In this document: one piece after another, positions 8,674 to 16,705 of the stretch | Layout of the letters: each line of letters starts with the position of its first letter | Numbering within the stretch: position 1 is the first letter of the stretch | NCBI GenBank assembly: GCA_937907415.1 | Contig: CALCHY010000035.1 | Location: 1-60,131, forward strand | Direction: 5' to 3' | Length of the DNA: 60,131 nt | From: an uncultured Trueperaceae bacterium | GTDB lineage: Bacteria > Deinococcota > Deinococci > Deinococcales > Trueperaceae | Translations under genes and position numbers: made by a program | The notes under the pieces: generated by a model | Database searches by the model: none | Told to the model about the DNA's origin: nothing | Seen by the model: the letters and a program-made list of their open reading frames with translations, nothing else

Positions 8674-9149
8674 ACGACCTCCTGGCCCGCTCTGATCAAG
8701 TACAGCAGACGCGAAGTTCCGTCGTCTCCAACGAACACGATGCGCGTGTGCGTCTCTGGCCCGAGCGGCCCGGACGCCGCCGTCTCCGAGCGTTCGCTCT
8801 CGAAGTAACCGGCGACGGCGTAGGCGGTAGAGACCTCGTGCACCTTGGCGGCAGCGAGGGCGGTGACGACGCCGCCAAGCGCGTACGCCTCCCAGTCCGT
8901 CCAGTTGCTCGAGCCGGGAATGCGCGCTACTAGCGCGTTCACGCCAGTGCCAACCGCGCGCATCGTGCCGCGCGGAAAACTGACACCGCTATCGAACTGC
9001 GCCGCTATGGCGGTGGTCATGAGCACGTCAGCCAGGAGTTGAGCGTGCGCGGCCGGCGCCAACAGCAGCAGCGCTATCATGATGGCGAAGCCACCTGCGC
9101 GGCTACTGCCGCGCCGCAGCGGTTGGACTGGGGTGGTAACCGGCGTCAT
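8649..9149 (-). CDS. small exported protein of unknown function
   Basis: 166 residues with a signal peptide (hydrophobic 22-36, ending AHAQ). I recognise no family. The mature part has a Gly/Ala-rich hydrophobic stretch (about 88-103) and a C-terminal beta-like end (RIVFVGDDG, RLLYLIRAGQEVVWL). It has no ribosome-binding site. Instead TAAACT lies 6 bases before the ATG, so it is likely leaderless. Its 3' end overlaps the TPR gene, so the two products probably act together at the envelope. Confidence 0.75.
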   Translation of the reverse strand: MTPVTTPVQPLRRGSSRAGGFAIMIALLLLAPAAHAQLLADVLMTTAIAAQFDSGVSFPRGTMRAVGTGVNALVARIPGSSNWTDWEAYALGGVVTALAAAKVHEVSTAYAVAGYFESERSETAASGPLGPETHTRIVFVGDDGTSRLLYLIRAGQEVVWLTARAR

Positions 9150-9155
9150 GCCGCG

Positions 9156-9161
9156 AGTTTA
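9156..9161 (-). promoter_or_regulatory. -10 box TAAACT of the 8649-9149 gene
   Basis: TAAACT on the minus strand ends 6 bases before the ATG at 9149, with no room for a ribosome-binding site, so the transcript is predicted to be leaderless. Confidence 0.5.
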
Positions 9162-9194
9162 GCACCGGGCCCCAGGACTTTCGCCTGCCTCAGG

Positions 9195-9235
9195 TTGACC
9201 CCCTACCGCCGAGCCGCTACCCTGATAGCTCGGCG
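9195..9235 (+). promoter_or_regulatory. ffh promoter with symmetric element on the -10
   Basis: TTGACC (9195-9200), a 17-base spacer and TACCCT (9218-9223) form a good sigma-70-type promoter with a leader of about 73 bases. An 8-bp perfect inverted repeat, CGCCGAGC (9207-9214) / GCTCGGCG (9228-9235), is centred on base 9221, inside the -10 box. Confidence 0.7.
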
Positions 9236-9302
9236 CCGCGCACCTCCCGTTCCCGAACCGAACGGTACAAACCACGCGCATGAGCGCTAGAGACTCCTGA
9301 TC

Positions 9303-10619
9303 ATGTTCCAGTCATTAGGCGACAGACTGCAATCCGTTTTCGAAGGTCTACGCGGCCGCGGCCGCCTGACCGAAGCAGACGTAAAGGCCGCGCTCCGCGA
9401 GGTGCGCGTTGCTCTCCTCGAAGCGGACGTCAACCTCGAGGTGGCGCGCGAGTTCACGAACCGCGTGCAAGAGAAGGCCATCGGCTCAGACGTGCTCATG
9501 TCCCTCCAGCCCGACCAGCGCGTGATCGCCATCGTTCACGAAGAACTGCAAGAGGTGCTGGGCGGCAAGGCGGTGCTGCCGACGCTCAAGTCGGACGGCA
9601 ACATCTGGTTGCTGATGGGCCTGCAAGGCGCAGGCAAGACGACGACGGCAGGCAAGCTCGCGTACCGCTACAAGAGCCAAGGGCGGCGCGTGCTGCTCGT
9701 AGCTGCTGACACGCAGCGGCCGGCCGCCCGCGAGCAACTCAAGGTGTTGGGTGACCAGATCGGCGTGCCCGTCTTCGAAGTGCATGACCGTGAGGAGCCA
9801 GCCGCGATCGCCGCGCGCCTCAAAGCGCACCTACAGAAGGACTTCCGCGACCTGGTCATCGTCGACACCGCAGGTCGACTCCAGGTCGACGAGGCGCTCA
9901 TGGCCGAACTCTCGGACCTCGGTCAGCGCATAGCACCGAGCGAGAAGATCCTGGTGGTCGACGCCATGACGGGTCAGCAGTCGCTGCCGGTAGCCACGGC
10001 GTTCGACTCGCAGGTCGGCGTCACAGGCCTCATCATGACCAAGCTCGACGGTGACGCCAGAGGCGGCGCCGCGCTCTCCGCCAAGCACGTGACGGGCAAG
10101 CCGATCTACTACGCGGGCATGAGCGAGAAGATCGACGGGCTCGAGCCGTTCCACCCAGACCGCGTCGCCGGGCGCATCCTTGGCATGGGCGACGTGCTCA
10201 CCCTCATCGAGAAGGCGCGCGCGCTCGAGGGCGACGACGACGAGACCGAGATGCGCAACCTCGGCGACTTCTCGCTCCAGGACATGCTCACCCAGATGCG
10301 GCGCATCAAGCAGATGGGTTCGTTCACGGACGTCCTCAAGATGATCCCTGGCGCCAACAAGATAGTTCCGGCAGGCACGAACATCGACGAGCGTGAGATC
10401 GGGCGCGTGGAAGCCATCATCTCGAGCATGACGGACGTCGAGCGCCGTACGCCGCGCGTACTGAACGCCTCGCGCCGCAAGCGCATCGCGCGTGGCTCTG
10501 GAACCACCGTGCAGGACGTCAACCGCCTCATCAACAACTACGAGGAGATGCGCAAACTGATGAAGCGCATGGGCAAGCGGCCGCCGCGCGGCGGCGGGCG
10601 GGCCGGGCTGAGGGGCTGA
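9303..10619 (+). CDS. ffh: signal recognition particle protein Ffh
   Basis: 438 residues, the standard length. It is the GTPase that, with SRP RNA and FtsY, targets membrane and exported proteins to the translocon during translation. It has an N domain (1-95), then the G domain with P-loop GLQGAGKTT (106-114), the RQ-loop region ADTQRPAA, DTAGR (188-192) and TKLDGDARGG (246-255). The M domain (about 300 onward) holds the Met-rich RNA/signal-sequence helices (QDMLTQMRRIKQMG, EEMRKLMKRMG). No strong ribosome-binding site precedes the ATG. It stands first in the ffh-rpsP-khpA-rimM-trmD block. Confidence 0.98.
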   Translation: MFQSLGDRLQSVFEGLRGRGRLTEADVKAALREVRVALLEADVNLEVAREFTNRVQEKAIGSDVLMSLQPDQRVIAIVHEELQEVLGGKAVLPTLKSDGNIWLLMGLQGAGKTTTAGKLAYRYKSQGRRVLLVAADTQRPAAREQLKVLGDQIGVPVFEVHDREEPAAIAARLKAHLQKDFRDLVIVDTAGRLQVDEALMAELSDLGQRIAPSEKILVVDAMTGQQSLPVATAFDSQVGVTGLIMTKLDGDARGGAALSAKHVTGKPIYYAGMSEKIDGLEPFHPDRVAGRILGMGDVLTLIEKARALEGDDDETEMRNLGDFSLQDMLTQMRRIKQMGSFTDVLKMIPGANKIVPAGTNIDEREIGRVEAIISSMTDVERRTPRVLNASRRKRIARGSGTTVQDVNRLINNYEEMRKLMKRMGKRPPRGGGRAGLRG

Positions 10620-10669
10620 CGTCGATCGCGCGCTGAGCCGCGCCACTGGAACAGACGGGCCATGCCGTG

Positions 10670-10675
10670 TAGACT
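10670..10675 (+). promoter_or_regulatory. -10 box TAGACT for rpsP operon
   Basis: TAGACT has a weak -35 (TGGAAC) 17 bases upstream and predicts a leader of about 94 bases ahead of rpsP. Confidence 0.4.
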
Positions 10676-10775
10676 GGGTGGCTTTTAGGAGGCTGGCCGT
10701 CGTATCGTCGGCTCGGGGCCTCGCCACGATCGGCAGCAACTACAGCCTTCCGAGGCTCTTGGAGGAAACAGAAGT

Positions 10776-11087
10776 ATGGTCAAGATCCGCCTGATGCGCA
10801 TGGGATCAATGAAGAACCCGCATTACCGCCTCGTCGTCGTGGACGGCCGCACCAAGCGTAGCGGCGACTACATCGAGCAGATCGGGTACTACGATCCGCG
10901 CGAGACCACCAGCGAGAACCTGCGCGTAGACGCCGACCGCGCCAAGCACTGGATGGCGCTGGGCGCCCAACCGACCGACACCGCTCTACGCCTCCTCCAG
11001 AAGACGGGCGTCGAGCTACCTGCCTCGCTAGAGGCCAAGCGCCGCAGTTCGTTCGTCAAGCGGCAAGAGGCGCAGGCCAAGGCTTAA
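10776..11087 (+). CDS. rpsP: 30S ribosomal protein S16
   Basis: 103 residues, slightly longer than the usual 80-90 because of a basic C-terminal extension. The S16 signature is clear: [10 protein letters not shown] at the start, then [14 protein letters not shown] and IEQIGYYDP. It is a primary-binding protein of the small subunit. The strong ribosome-binding site TTGGAGGAAAC precedes the ATG. It leads the rpsP-khpA-rimM-trmD operon, the normal bacterial order. Confidence 0.98.
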   Translation: MVKIRLMRMGSMKNPHYRLVVVDGRTKRSGDYIEQIGYYDPRETTSENLRVDADRAKHWMALGAQPTDTALRLLQKTGVELPASLEAKRRSSFVKRQEAQAKA

Positions 11088-11115
11088 GGCCTGGCCTAGC
11101 GCTACCGGAGGCGGC

Positions 11116-11346
11116 ATGCCCCTCGACCTGGTCACGTTCGTCCTGCAGAACTTGGTTGCCGAGCCAGAGCACTTGGAGGTCACCTCCACGTCCGACGGCC
11201 GCAACGTGCGCATCGACGTCACGTGCGCTCCGGACGACGTCGGCCGCATCATCGGCCGCGGTGGCCGCGTCATCAACGCCATCCGGACCTTGGCGCGCGC
11301 GGCTGCCGACGGGCGCCAGCGCGTAGAAGTCCAGCTGCTGGAGTAG
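11116..11346 (+). CDS. khpA: KH-domain RNA-binding protein KhpA
   Basis: 76 residues, essentially a single KH domain. The RNA-binding GxxG loop is in GRIIGRGGRVINAIR (about 45-59). KhpA-type proteins pair with KhpB in other bacteria and affect translation and cell elongation. It sits 28 bases after rpsP with CGGAGGCGGC as ribosome-binding site, and is followed after 16 bases by rimM. The context matches the usual rpsP-khpA-rimM-trmD cluster. Confidence 0.95.
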   Translation: MPLDLVTFVLQNLVAEPEHLEVTSTSDGRNVRIDVTCAPDDVGRIIGRGGRVINAIRTLARAAADGRQRVEVQLLE

Positions 11347-11362
11347 CGACAAGCGCCTCCGC

Positions 11363-11956
11363 ATGGCATTGGACCCCACCGCCACCAAGCCACCCGCTAA
11401 CTACCTCCCCTTCGGAGACCTCGGGCGCACCTTCCAACTGGAGGGGGCGCTGCGTTGGCATGTGCCTGCTGGCGCCGCCAACGCCGGGGCTCCCACGTCC
11501 ACCAGCCTCGCTGCGCAGGCGGTGGCGGCCGCTGGCCGCCTGTTCGTCACCGGCCTAGGCGACGTGCGCGTGCGCGATCTGCGGTTTCCCACCGCGGGTG
11601 GGGCGCTGCTGCTACTCGAGGGCGTGCGTGACCGCACCGCGGCCCAGCGCGTCGTCAACGCGCAGGTGTGGCTCGACCCCAGCTTGTTGCCGCCTGACCT
11701 GGCGGACGAGGTCGCCGCTGCGTTGGCCGCACCGAGCGAGGAGGAGGCGCTGATCGGGCTCGAGGTGCACGTGGACGGCGCCGCGATCGGCACCGTCACC
11801 GCCGCAGAAGTGGGCGGACCGAACGACTACGTCGTGGTGGCGTTGAAGGCGGGCGGCACGTGCCTACTGCCGTTAGCCGCGCCGTACGTCGCTCTCAGCA
11901 CGAAACCGGCCATCGAGCTGACCGACCCGCCAGCCGGCCTCCTCGACCCAAGCTGA
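11363..11956 (+). CDS. rimM: ribosome maturation factor RimM
   Basis: 197 residues. RimM assists late assembly of the 30S head around S19. The N-terminal RimM domain begins YLPFGDLGRTFQLEGALRW (a GxxGxxG.vr variant), and the C-terminal PRC-barrel includes EEALIGLEVHVDG, VVVALKAG and LLPLAAPYV. The sequence is rather divergent and has an Ala-rich insert around 35-55. The assignment rests as much on position between khpA and trmD as on motifs. It ends 12 bases before trmD. Confidence 0.88.
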   Translation: MALDPTATKPPANYLPFGDLGRTFQLEGALRWHVPAGAANAGAPTSTSLAAQAVAAAGRLFVTGLGDVRVRDLRFPTAGGALLLLEGVRDRTAAQRVVNAQVWLDPSLLPPDLADEVAAALAAPSEEEALIGLEVHVDGAAIGTVTAAEVGGPNDYVVVALKAGGTCLLPLAAPYVALSTKPAIELTDPPAGLLDPS

Positions 11957-11968
11957 AGCGCGGCCGCC

Positions 11969-12712
11969 TTGCGCTTCACCATCTACACCCTCTTCGCTAG
12001 CCTGATCGAGCCGTACCTGCAAGAAGCGCTCCTCGGCAAGGCCATCCGCAACGGCCGCTTGAGCGTAGAGTTGCGTGACCTGCGCCGCTTCGCGGGCAAC
12101 CGCACCAACCGCGTGGACGACGCGCCTTACGGTGGTGGGGCGGGCATGGTCATGCGCGTCGACGTTGCCGCCAAGGCCGTGGCCGAGTTGCGGGAGGACT
12201 CGCCGCCGCCTGACGAGACGATCCTCCTCACACCGGCAGGCGAGCCGCTAACGCAGGACCTGGTCGAGCACTTCGCTTCCTTGCAGCACGTCGCCATCAT
12301 CTCCGGCCGCTACGAGGGGTTCGACGCGCGCGTCGAGGAGCTGGTCACCCGTCAAGTGTCGATAGGCGATTACGTGCTCATGGGCGGCGAACTCCCCGCC
12401 CTAGTGCTGCTTGAGGCGACCGCTCGCCTACTGCCGGGCGTGCTTGGCGACGCAGAGAGCCACCGCCAGGAGTCGTTCAGCTCCGGCCTCCTCGACTACC
12501 CCGAGTACACGAGGCCGCCCTACTTCGACGGCCTGGTCGTACCCGACGTTCTCCTATCCGGCCATCACGAGAAGGTCGCCTCGTGGCGCCGGCGCGAGGC
12601 GCTCAGGCGCACGTTCGAGCGCCGACCTGAACTACTTGAAAGCGCGCCCCTCACGGATGAGGAACGCGCTCTGGTAGCTGAATGGCGGTCTAGGCCAACG
12701 AACGAGGGTTAG
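11969..12712 (+). CDS. trmD: tRNA (guanine-N1-)-methyltransferase TrmD
   Basis: 247 residues. It makes m1G37 in tRNAs that read CNN and CGG-type codons, preventing +1 frameshifts. Motifs of the SPOUT trefoil knot are present: DDAPYGGGAGMVMR, GRYEGFDARVEELV, SIGDYVLMGGELPALVLLE and the tail segment SGHHEKVASWRR. The reading starts at TTG (11969), because LRFTIYTLF aligns with the family N-terminus and no ATG or GTG is available nearby. rplS, which usually follows trmD, is absent: the next gene converges after 6 bases. Confidence 0.96.
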   Translation: MRFTIYTLFASLIEPYLQEALLGKAIRNGRLSVELRDLRRFAGNRTNRVDDAPYGGGAGMVMRVDVAAKAVAELREDSPPPDETILLTPAGEPLTQDLVEHFASLQHVAIISGRYEGFDARVEELVTRQVSIGDYVLMGGELPALVLLEATARLLPGVLGDAESHRQESFSSGLLDYPEYTRPPYFDGLVVPDVLLSGHHEKVASWRRREALRRTFERRPELLESAPLTDEERALVAEWRSRPTNEG

Positions 12713-12718
12713 GCGGTC

Positions 12719-13219
12719 TTAGTTGCCTGCCGTCACGCGGTCGATCACGAGCTGAGTGATGTCCAGGTCGTCGTCAGCGTAGACCACGATGCGCTGGTTG
12801 GCGGCCTCTACCCGGTCGAGTACGACGGTGTAGCCGTTCTCCTTGGCCAGCTCCGTGATGGCGACGTTGGTGGCCTGCACCGCCGGAGCCGCGGCCGCCT
12901 CGATGTCGTTGAGGTAGCGGGTCTGCACCGCCTGCAGCGTGGTGCGCAGCGTCGCGTACCGCTCACTCTCGTCTGGCGTCAGCGTTTGGCCCGCACCGAG
13001 CTTTGCCTCGAGCGCAGCGATGCTGTCGGTCAGGCCCTTGACCTCGGTCTGGGCCTGCGCACGGAGCGCCTCGACAGCCTGACCAGCCGGGTGAGCCCGC
13101 AAGACGGCCTGCGAGTCCACGAACACGAGCTTGGTTGGGCGCGACTGGGCGCTTAGGGACGACGCGGTCACGGCGATGACAACCGCTGCAAGTATGCCTA
13201 GGAGGGTGAGTCTTCTCAT
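12719..13219 (-). CDS. OmpH/Skp-family periplasmic chaperone
   Basis: 166 residues. The signal peptide (1-24, ending SLSAQ) is followed by the family opening KLVFVDSQAVLRAHP, a long coiled-coil middle (about 55-115) and the closing YTVVLDRVEAANQRIVVYADDDLDITQLVI strand-helix. Skp trimers carry unfolded outer-membrane proteins across the periplasm, so the cell has a diderm envelope. The start at 13219 has AAGGTGA about 9 bases upstream. A longer in-frame start exists but would put 31 odd residues before the signal peptide. Confidence 0.9.
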   Translation of the reverse strand: MRRLTLLGILAAVVIAVTASSLSAQSRPTKLVFVDSQAVLRAHPAGQAVEALRAQAQTEVKGLTDSIAALEAKLGAGQTLTPDESERYATLRTTLQAVQTRYLNDIEAAAAPAVQATNVAITELAKENGYTVVLDRVEAANQRIVVYADDDLDITQLVIDRVTAGN

Positions 13220-13320
13220 AGCGGAGGTCACCTTACCACCGGGATGATGAGAAGCCTTGCGAGGCCTTAACTTGTGCTTGAACCTCTGCGAACTCTCCCC
13301 CATCCACTGCACCAGCCAAC

Positions 13321-14478
13321 ATGACGACGCTGTTCGCCGTCTTCGCCGGCGTCCTCGGTAGCCTCATCGGTTCGTTCGGCAACGTCGTCATCTGGCGCCT
13401 GCCGCGCAACGAGTCGATCGCCTTCCCCGGCAGCCACTGCCCCAACTGTCAGCACCGCCTCGGCCCACTAGAGCTCGTGCCCGTCTTCTCGTGGCTCGCG
13501 CTGCGTGGCCGCTGCAGGCACTGCGGTGCACGCATCTCGCCGCGCTACCCGCTCGTCGAGGCGCTCATGGCGGCACTCTTCGTGGTGGTGGCGCTGCGCT
13601 GGCCGCCGCTCACGACCGGTCTCGCCTTCCTGCCGCTATGGGTCGTCCTCGCCATGCTCGTCATGGCCGCCCTGATCGACGTCGACCACTACATCCTGCC
13701 TGACGCCCTCACCCTGCCGGCGGTTGCGCTTGGCGTGCTGGGGGCATTCGTGACGGGCGAGGCGGCAGACTTGCCGACGCCGCTCGCCGCCCTAACCGGC
13801 GCGCTGGCGGGCGCTGGCGTGCTCGTGCTCATCAACCGCATCGGCGCGTTGGTGCTGCGGCGCTTCGCTGATACCGAGGAGCGCCTCTTCCCCATCAGCC
13901 TCGACCAGGTGAACCTCGCAGCGGTCGTTGGGGCGTTCGCGGGCGTGTGGTGGGGCTTGGCTGCCGGCGCGGTCAGCGTGCTCGTCAACCTCGCTGCGCG
14001 CCGCAGCGTGCGCTTGCCCGAGGCGCTCGCGTACGGCCTGTGGGCCGTCGGTCTCGTGCTGTCCACCACCTCGTTCACGGTGCCGACCATCACCGCGCTC
14101 GGCGGCAGCGTGGTGGCCGCAGGCGCGTGGGCGCTCATCGGCGCCACTTACTGGTGGCTGCACGACGCGATTAGGCCAGCCGCCGCCGAGGCAGCGCGCC
14201 TCGCGGAGGAAGCAGAAACGAAGCCTGAGCCGGTAGCCATGGGCTTCGGCGACGTGAAGCTCGCCGCCGCCCTGGGCGCCATCCTAGGGTGGGAGAAGCT
14301 GATGGTGGCGGTGCTGTTCGCCGTCTGCCTCGGCGCGCTCTTCGGCGTCGTGGGGCGCTTGGCTGGCGGGTCGCGCGTCATCCCGTTCGGGCCTTACCTG
14401 CTTGCTGGCGGCGTCGCTGCACTGTTCTTCGGTGACGCCGTGATCGCCTGGTACTTAGGGCTCCTCGGCGTCGGCTGA
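13321..14478 (+). CDS. pilD: prepilin peptidase / N-methyltransferase PilD
   Basis: 385 residues, polytopic membrane enzyme that cleaves and N-methylates type IV pilins and related pseudopilins. The N-terminal cytoplasmic loop has the zinc tetracysteine Cys40/Cys43 and Cys65/Cys68. Catalytic aspartates are in ALIDVDHYILPD (Asp120 region) and GFGDVKL (Asp311). These are normally about 65 residues apart, but here about 190, owing to an inserted hydrophobic segment (about 165-300). There is no clear ribosome-binding site before the ATG. It is divergent from ompH. Confidence 0.93.
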   Translation: MTTLFAVFAGVLGSLIGSFGNVVIWRLPRNESIAFPGSHCPNCQHRLGPLELVPVFSWLALRGRCRHCGARISPRYPLVEALMAALFVVVALRWPPLTTGLAFLPLWVVLAMLVMAALIDVDHYILPDALTLPAVALGVLGAFVTGEAADLPTPLAALTGALAGAGVLVLINRIGALVLRRFADTEERLFPISLDQVNLAAVVGAFAGVWWGLAAGAVSVLVNLAARRSVRLPEALAYGLWAVGLVLSTTSFTVPTITALGGSVVAAGAWALIGATYWWLHDAIRPAAAEAARLAEEAETKPEPVAMGFGDVKLAAALGAILGWEKLMVAVLFAVCLGALFGVVGRLAGGSRVIPFGPYLLAGGVAALFFGDAVIAWYLGLLGVG

Positions 14479-14516
14479 GCACCACTCCAAACGCAGTGCC
14501 GGCAGCGAACGGATGC

Positions 14517-14522
14517 TATCCT
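14517..14522 (+). promoter_or_regulatory. -10 box TATCCT of the arg operon
   Basis: TATCCT in the pilD-argF gap predicts a leader of about 90 bases. No -35 near consensus and no obvious ArgR-type palindrome are visible. Confidence 0.35.
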
Positions 14523-14616
14523 GCTCGGCATTCGCCGCCACCGGCCACGGCCGGGACCTCGGCCCATGCGCTAAGGGCGCGGCGCGGACTTCCCTGACGT
14601 TGGGATTGGAGCTGGA

Positions 14617-15558
14617 ATGGAGCCAACACACCTCCCGAGTCTTGCAGGCCGGGATTTTCTCTCACTGGCTGACTTGAGCCAAGAGGAGTTCAGCGGCCTG
14701 ATCGCCAGCGCCATCGAACTCAAGACGGCCTGGAAGAGCGGTGTGAGACCCGCCCTCATGCAGCACAAGACGCTCGCCATGATCTTCGAGAAGCAGTCGC
14801 TAAGGACGCGCTCCACGTTCGACATCGCCATGGCGCAGCTCGGCGGGCACGCCATCCTCCTCAGCCAGAACTACATCGGGTGGGGCGTGCGTGAGACCGT
14901 GCGCGACGTGGCTTCCAACCTCGACCGTTGGGTCGACGGCATCATGGCCAGAACTTACGGCCACGACACCCTCGTCGAGCTCGCGCGGCACGCCACGGTG
15001 CCCGTCATCAACGGCCTGTCCGACCTCCTGCACCCCTGCCAACTCCTCGCCGACTACATCACCCTCAAGGAGACGTTCGGCGAACTGAACGGCTTGAAGC
15101 TGACGTTCGTCGGCGACGGCAACAACGTCGCCAACTCGCACGTGAACGCGGCGACCCTCGGCGGCGTCGAGCTCACCATCGCCTGCCCGCCCGGCTATGA
15201 GCCTGACGCCGCGATCCTGGCCGCGGCACGCGCCCGCGGAGGGGTCATCCACATCTCGCACGACCCGCGGGAAGCAACGCGCGCTGCGGACGCCCTCTAC
15301 ACGGACGTGTGGATCTCGATGGGCATGGAGGAGGAGACTGAGCGCCGCAAGCGCGACTTCGCTGGCTACACGATCACGCCGGAGTGGTTCGCCGACCTAA
15401 GCGCGCACGGGGTGTTCATGCACGACCTGCCAGCCCATTACGGAGAGGAGTGCACGGAAGACGCCGTTTACCACGAGCGCAGCGTGGTGTTCGATCAAGC
15501 TGAGAACCGTCTGCACGCACACAAGGCCGTGATCTTTCAGTTCATGAACGGTGCGTGA
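14617..15558 (+). CDS. argF: ornithine carbamoyltransferase
   Basis: 313 residues. It makes citrulline from ornithine and carbamoyl phosphate. The carbamoyl-phosphate motif is SLRTR (61-65, a known variant of STRTR) and HPCQ is at 139-142. The ornithine/catalytic motif normally written HCLP reads FMHDLPAHYGEE here, with Asp at 270 in place of Cys. The SMG-type ornithine loop is present as ISMGMEEE. GGAG precedes the ATG. It is the first gene of argF-argC-argJ. The Asp variant leaves some doubt about the exact substrate, but the arginine operon supports OTC. Confidence 0.92.
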   Translation: MEPTHLPSLAGRDFLSLADLSQEEFSGLIASAIELKTAWKSGVRPALMQHKTLAMIFEKQSLRTRSTFDIAMAQLGGHAILLSQNYIGWGVRETVRDVASNLDRWVDGIMARTYGHDTLVELARHATVPVINGLSDLLHPCQLLADYITLKETFGELNGLKLTFVGDGNNVANSHVNAATLGGVELTIACPPGYEPDAAILAAARARGGVIHISHDPREATRAADALYTDVWISMGMEEETERRKRDFAGYTITPEWFADLSAHGVFMHDLPAHYGEECTEDAVYHERSVVFDQAENRLHAHKAVIFQFMNGA

Positions 15559-15564
15559 GCACAC

Positions 15565-16677
15565 ATGACCGGAAGTAGCAGCGCTTCGGGGTTGCGCGTT
15601 GGCGTGCTTGGCGCGAGCGGTTACGGCGGCGCCGGCCTCATAGAGCGCTTGGTGCGTCACCCGCACGTGCGGCTCGCCGCCATTGGCTCGCGTGCCTACC
15701 TCGGGCAGCCGCTGTCCGCCAGTTGGCCTCACCTCGCTGGGCTAGACATCCCCCTGCGTTTCGCGAGTTCAGACGATGTCATAGCCGCCTCCGACGTCGT
15801 GTTCTGCGCCACGCCTCACGGCGCCACCGCGCCGCTCGTTGCGCAGGCCGTGGCTGAGGGCAAGCGCGTGATCGACATGTCGGCCGACTTCCGCCTTGAC
15901 GCCCGCGAGTACGAGCAGTGGTACGGCGCGCCTCACCCGCACCCAGAGCTGCTGGCAGACGCCGTTTACGGCATGGTAGAGCTTCACCGCAATGAGCTGC
16001 CAGGGGCGCGCATAGTCGCGAGCCCCGGCTGCAACGCGACGGCCGCCTCGCTCGCCTTGGCGCCGCTAGCGGCGGCTGGCTTGATCGGCGACGCCGTCAT
16101 CGTGAACGTCTTGACAGGCGTGTCAGGCGCAGGGCGCGGCACCTCGCAGGCCATGCACTACAGCGAGATGAACGAGAACGCCCGCCCGTACAAGCCAGCT
16201 GGCACCCACCGCCACACGGCGGAGATCGAGGCCGTTGGCGGCCGCGCGCGAGCGGCAGCGGCGCGCGGCAACGGCAAGGAGCTCCTCACGCAGGCGCCGT
16301 ACGAGCCCGTACCCGTGGCGTTCACGCCGCACATCGTGCCGATGAGCCGCGGCATCGTCGCCACCCTGGCGACCAGGCCCGCCACCTGGGGTGGACTGAC
16401 GCCCTCGAGCGCGGCGGTCGTAGGGCTTCTGAACGACTACTACGCAGGCGATCCGCTGATCGGCGTCGGTACTGCTCTGCCTGAGACGAAAGCCGTTAGC
16501 GGGTCGGACCGCGCGCTGCTCAGCGCTCATTACGACGAGCGCACCGGGCAAGTGTTGGTGTTCTGCGCCATCGACAACCTCGGCAAGGGCGCGTCAGGTC
16601 AGGCAGTCCAAGGCTTCAACGTGGCGTTCGGGTTCGAGGAGACGACGGCCCTCTCTCTCACGGGGGTGTGGCCGTGA
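15565..16677 (+). CDS. argC: N-acetyl-gamma-glutamyl-phosphate reductase
   Basis: 370 residues. It performs the NADPH-dependent reduction in the third step of arginine synthesis. The nucleotide loop GASGYGG is at 16-22 and the nucleophilic Cys156 lies in VASPGCNATA. Downstream, TGVSGAGRG and HRHTAEIE carry the catalytic-domain residues. A slightly long linker (about 230-245) is Arg/Ala rich. It follows argF by 6 bases and precedes argJ by 28. Confidence 0.97.
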   Translation: MTGSSSASGLRVGVLGASGYGGAGLIERLVRHPHVRLAAIGSRAYLGQPLSASWPHLAGLDIPLRFASSDDVIAASDVVFCATPHGATAPLVAQAVAEGKRVIDMSADFRLDAREYEQWYGAPHPHPELLADAVYGMVELHRNELPGARIVASPGCNATAASLALAPLAAAGLIGDAVIVNVLTGVSGAGRGTSQAMHYSEMNENARPYKPAGTHRHTAEIEAVGGRARAAAARGNGKELLTQAPYEPVPVAFTPHIVPMSRGIVATLATRPATWGGLTPSSAAVVGLLNDYYAGDPLIGVGTALPETKAVSGSDRALLSAHYDERTGQVLVFCAIDNLGKGASGQAVQGFNVAFGFEETTALSLTGVWP

Positions 16678-16705
16678 AGTTGAACGTGGTCCCAGGAGGA
16701 CGGCA

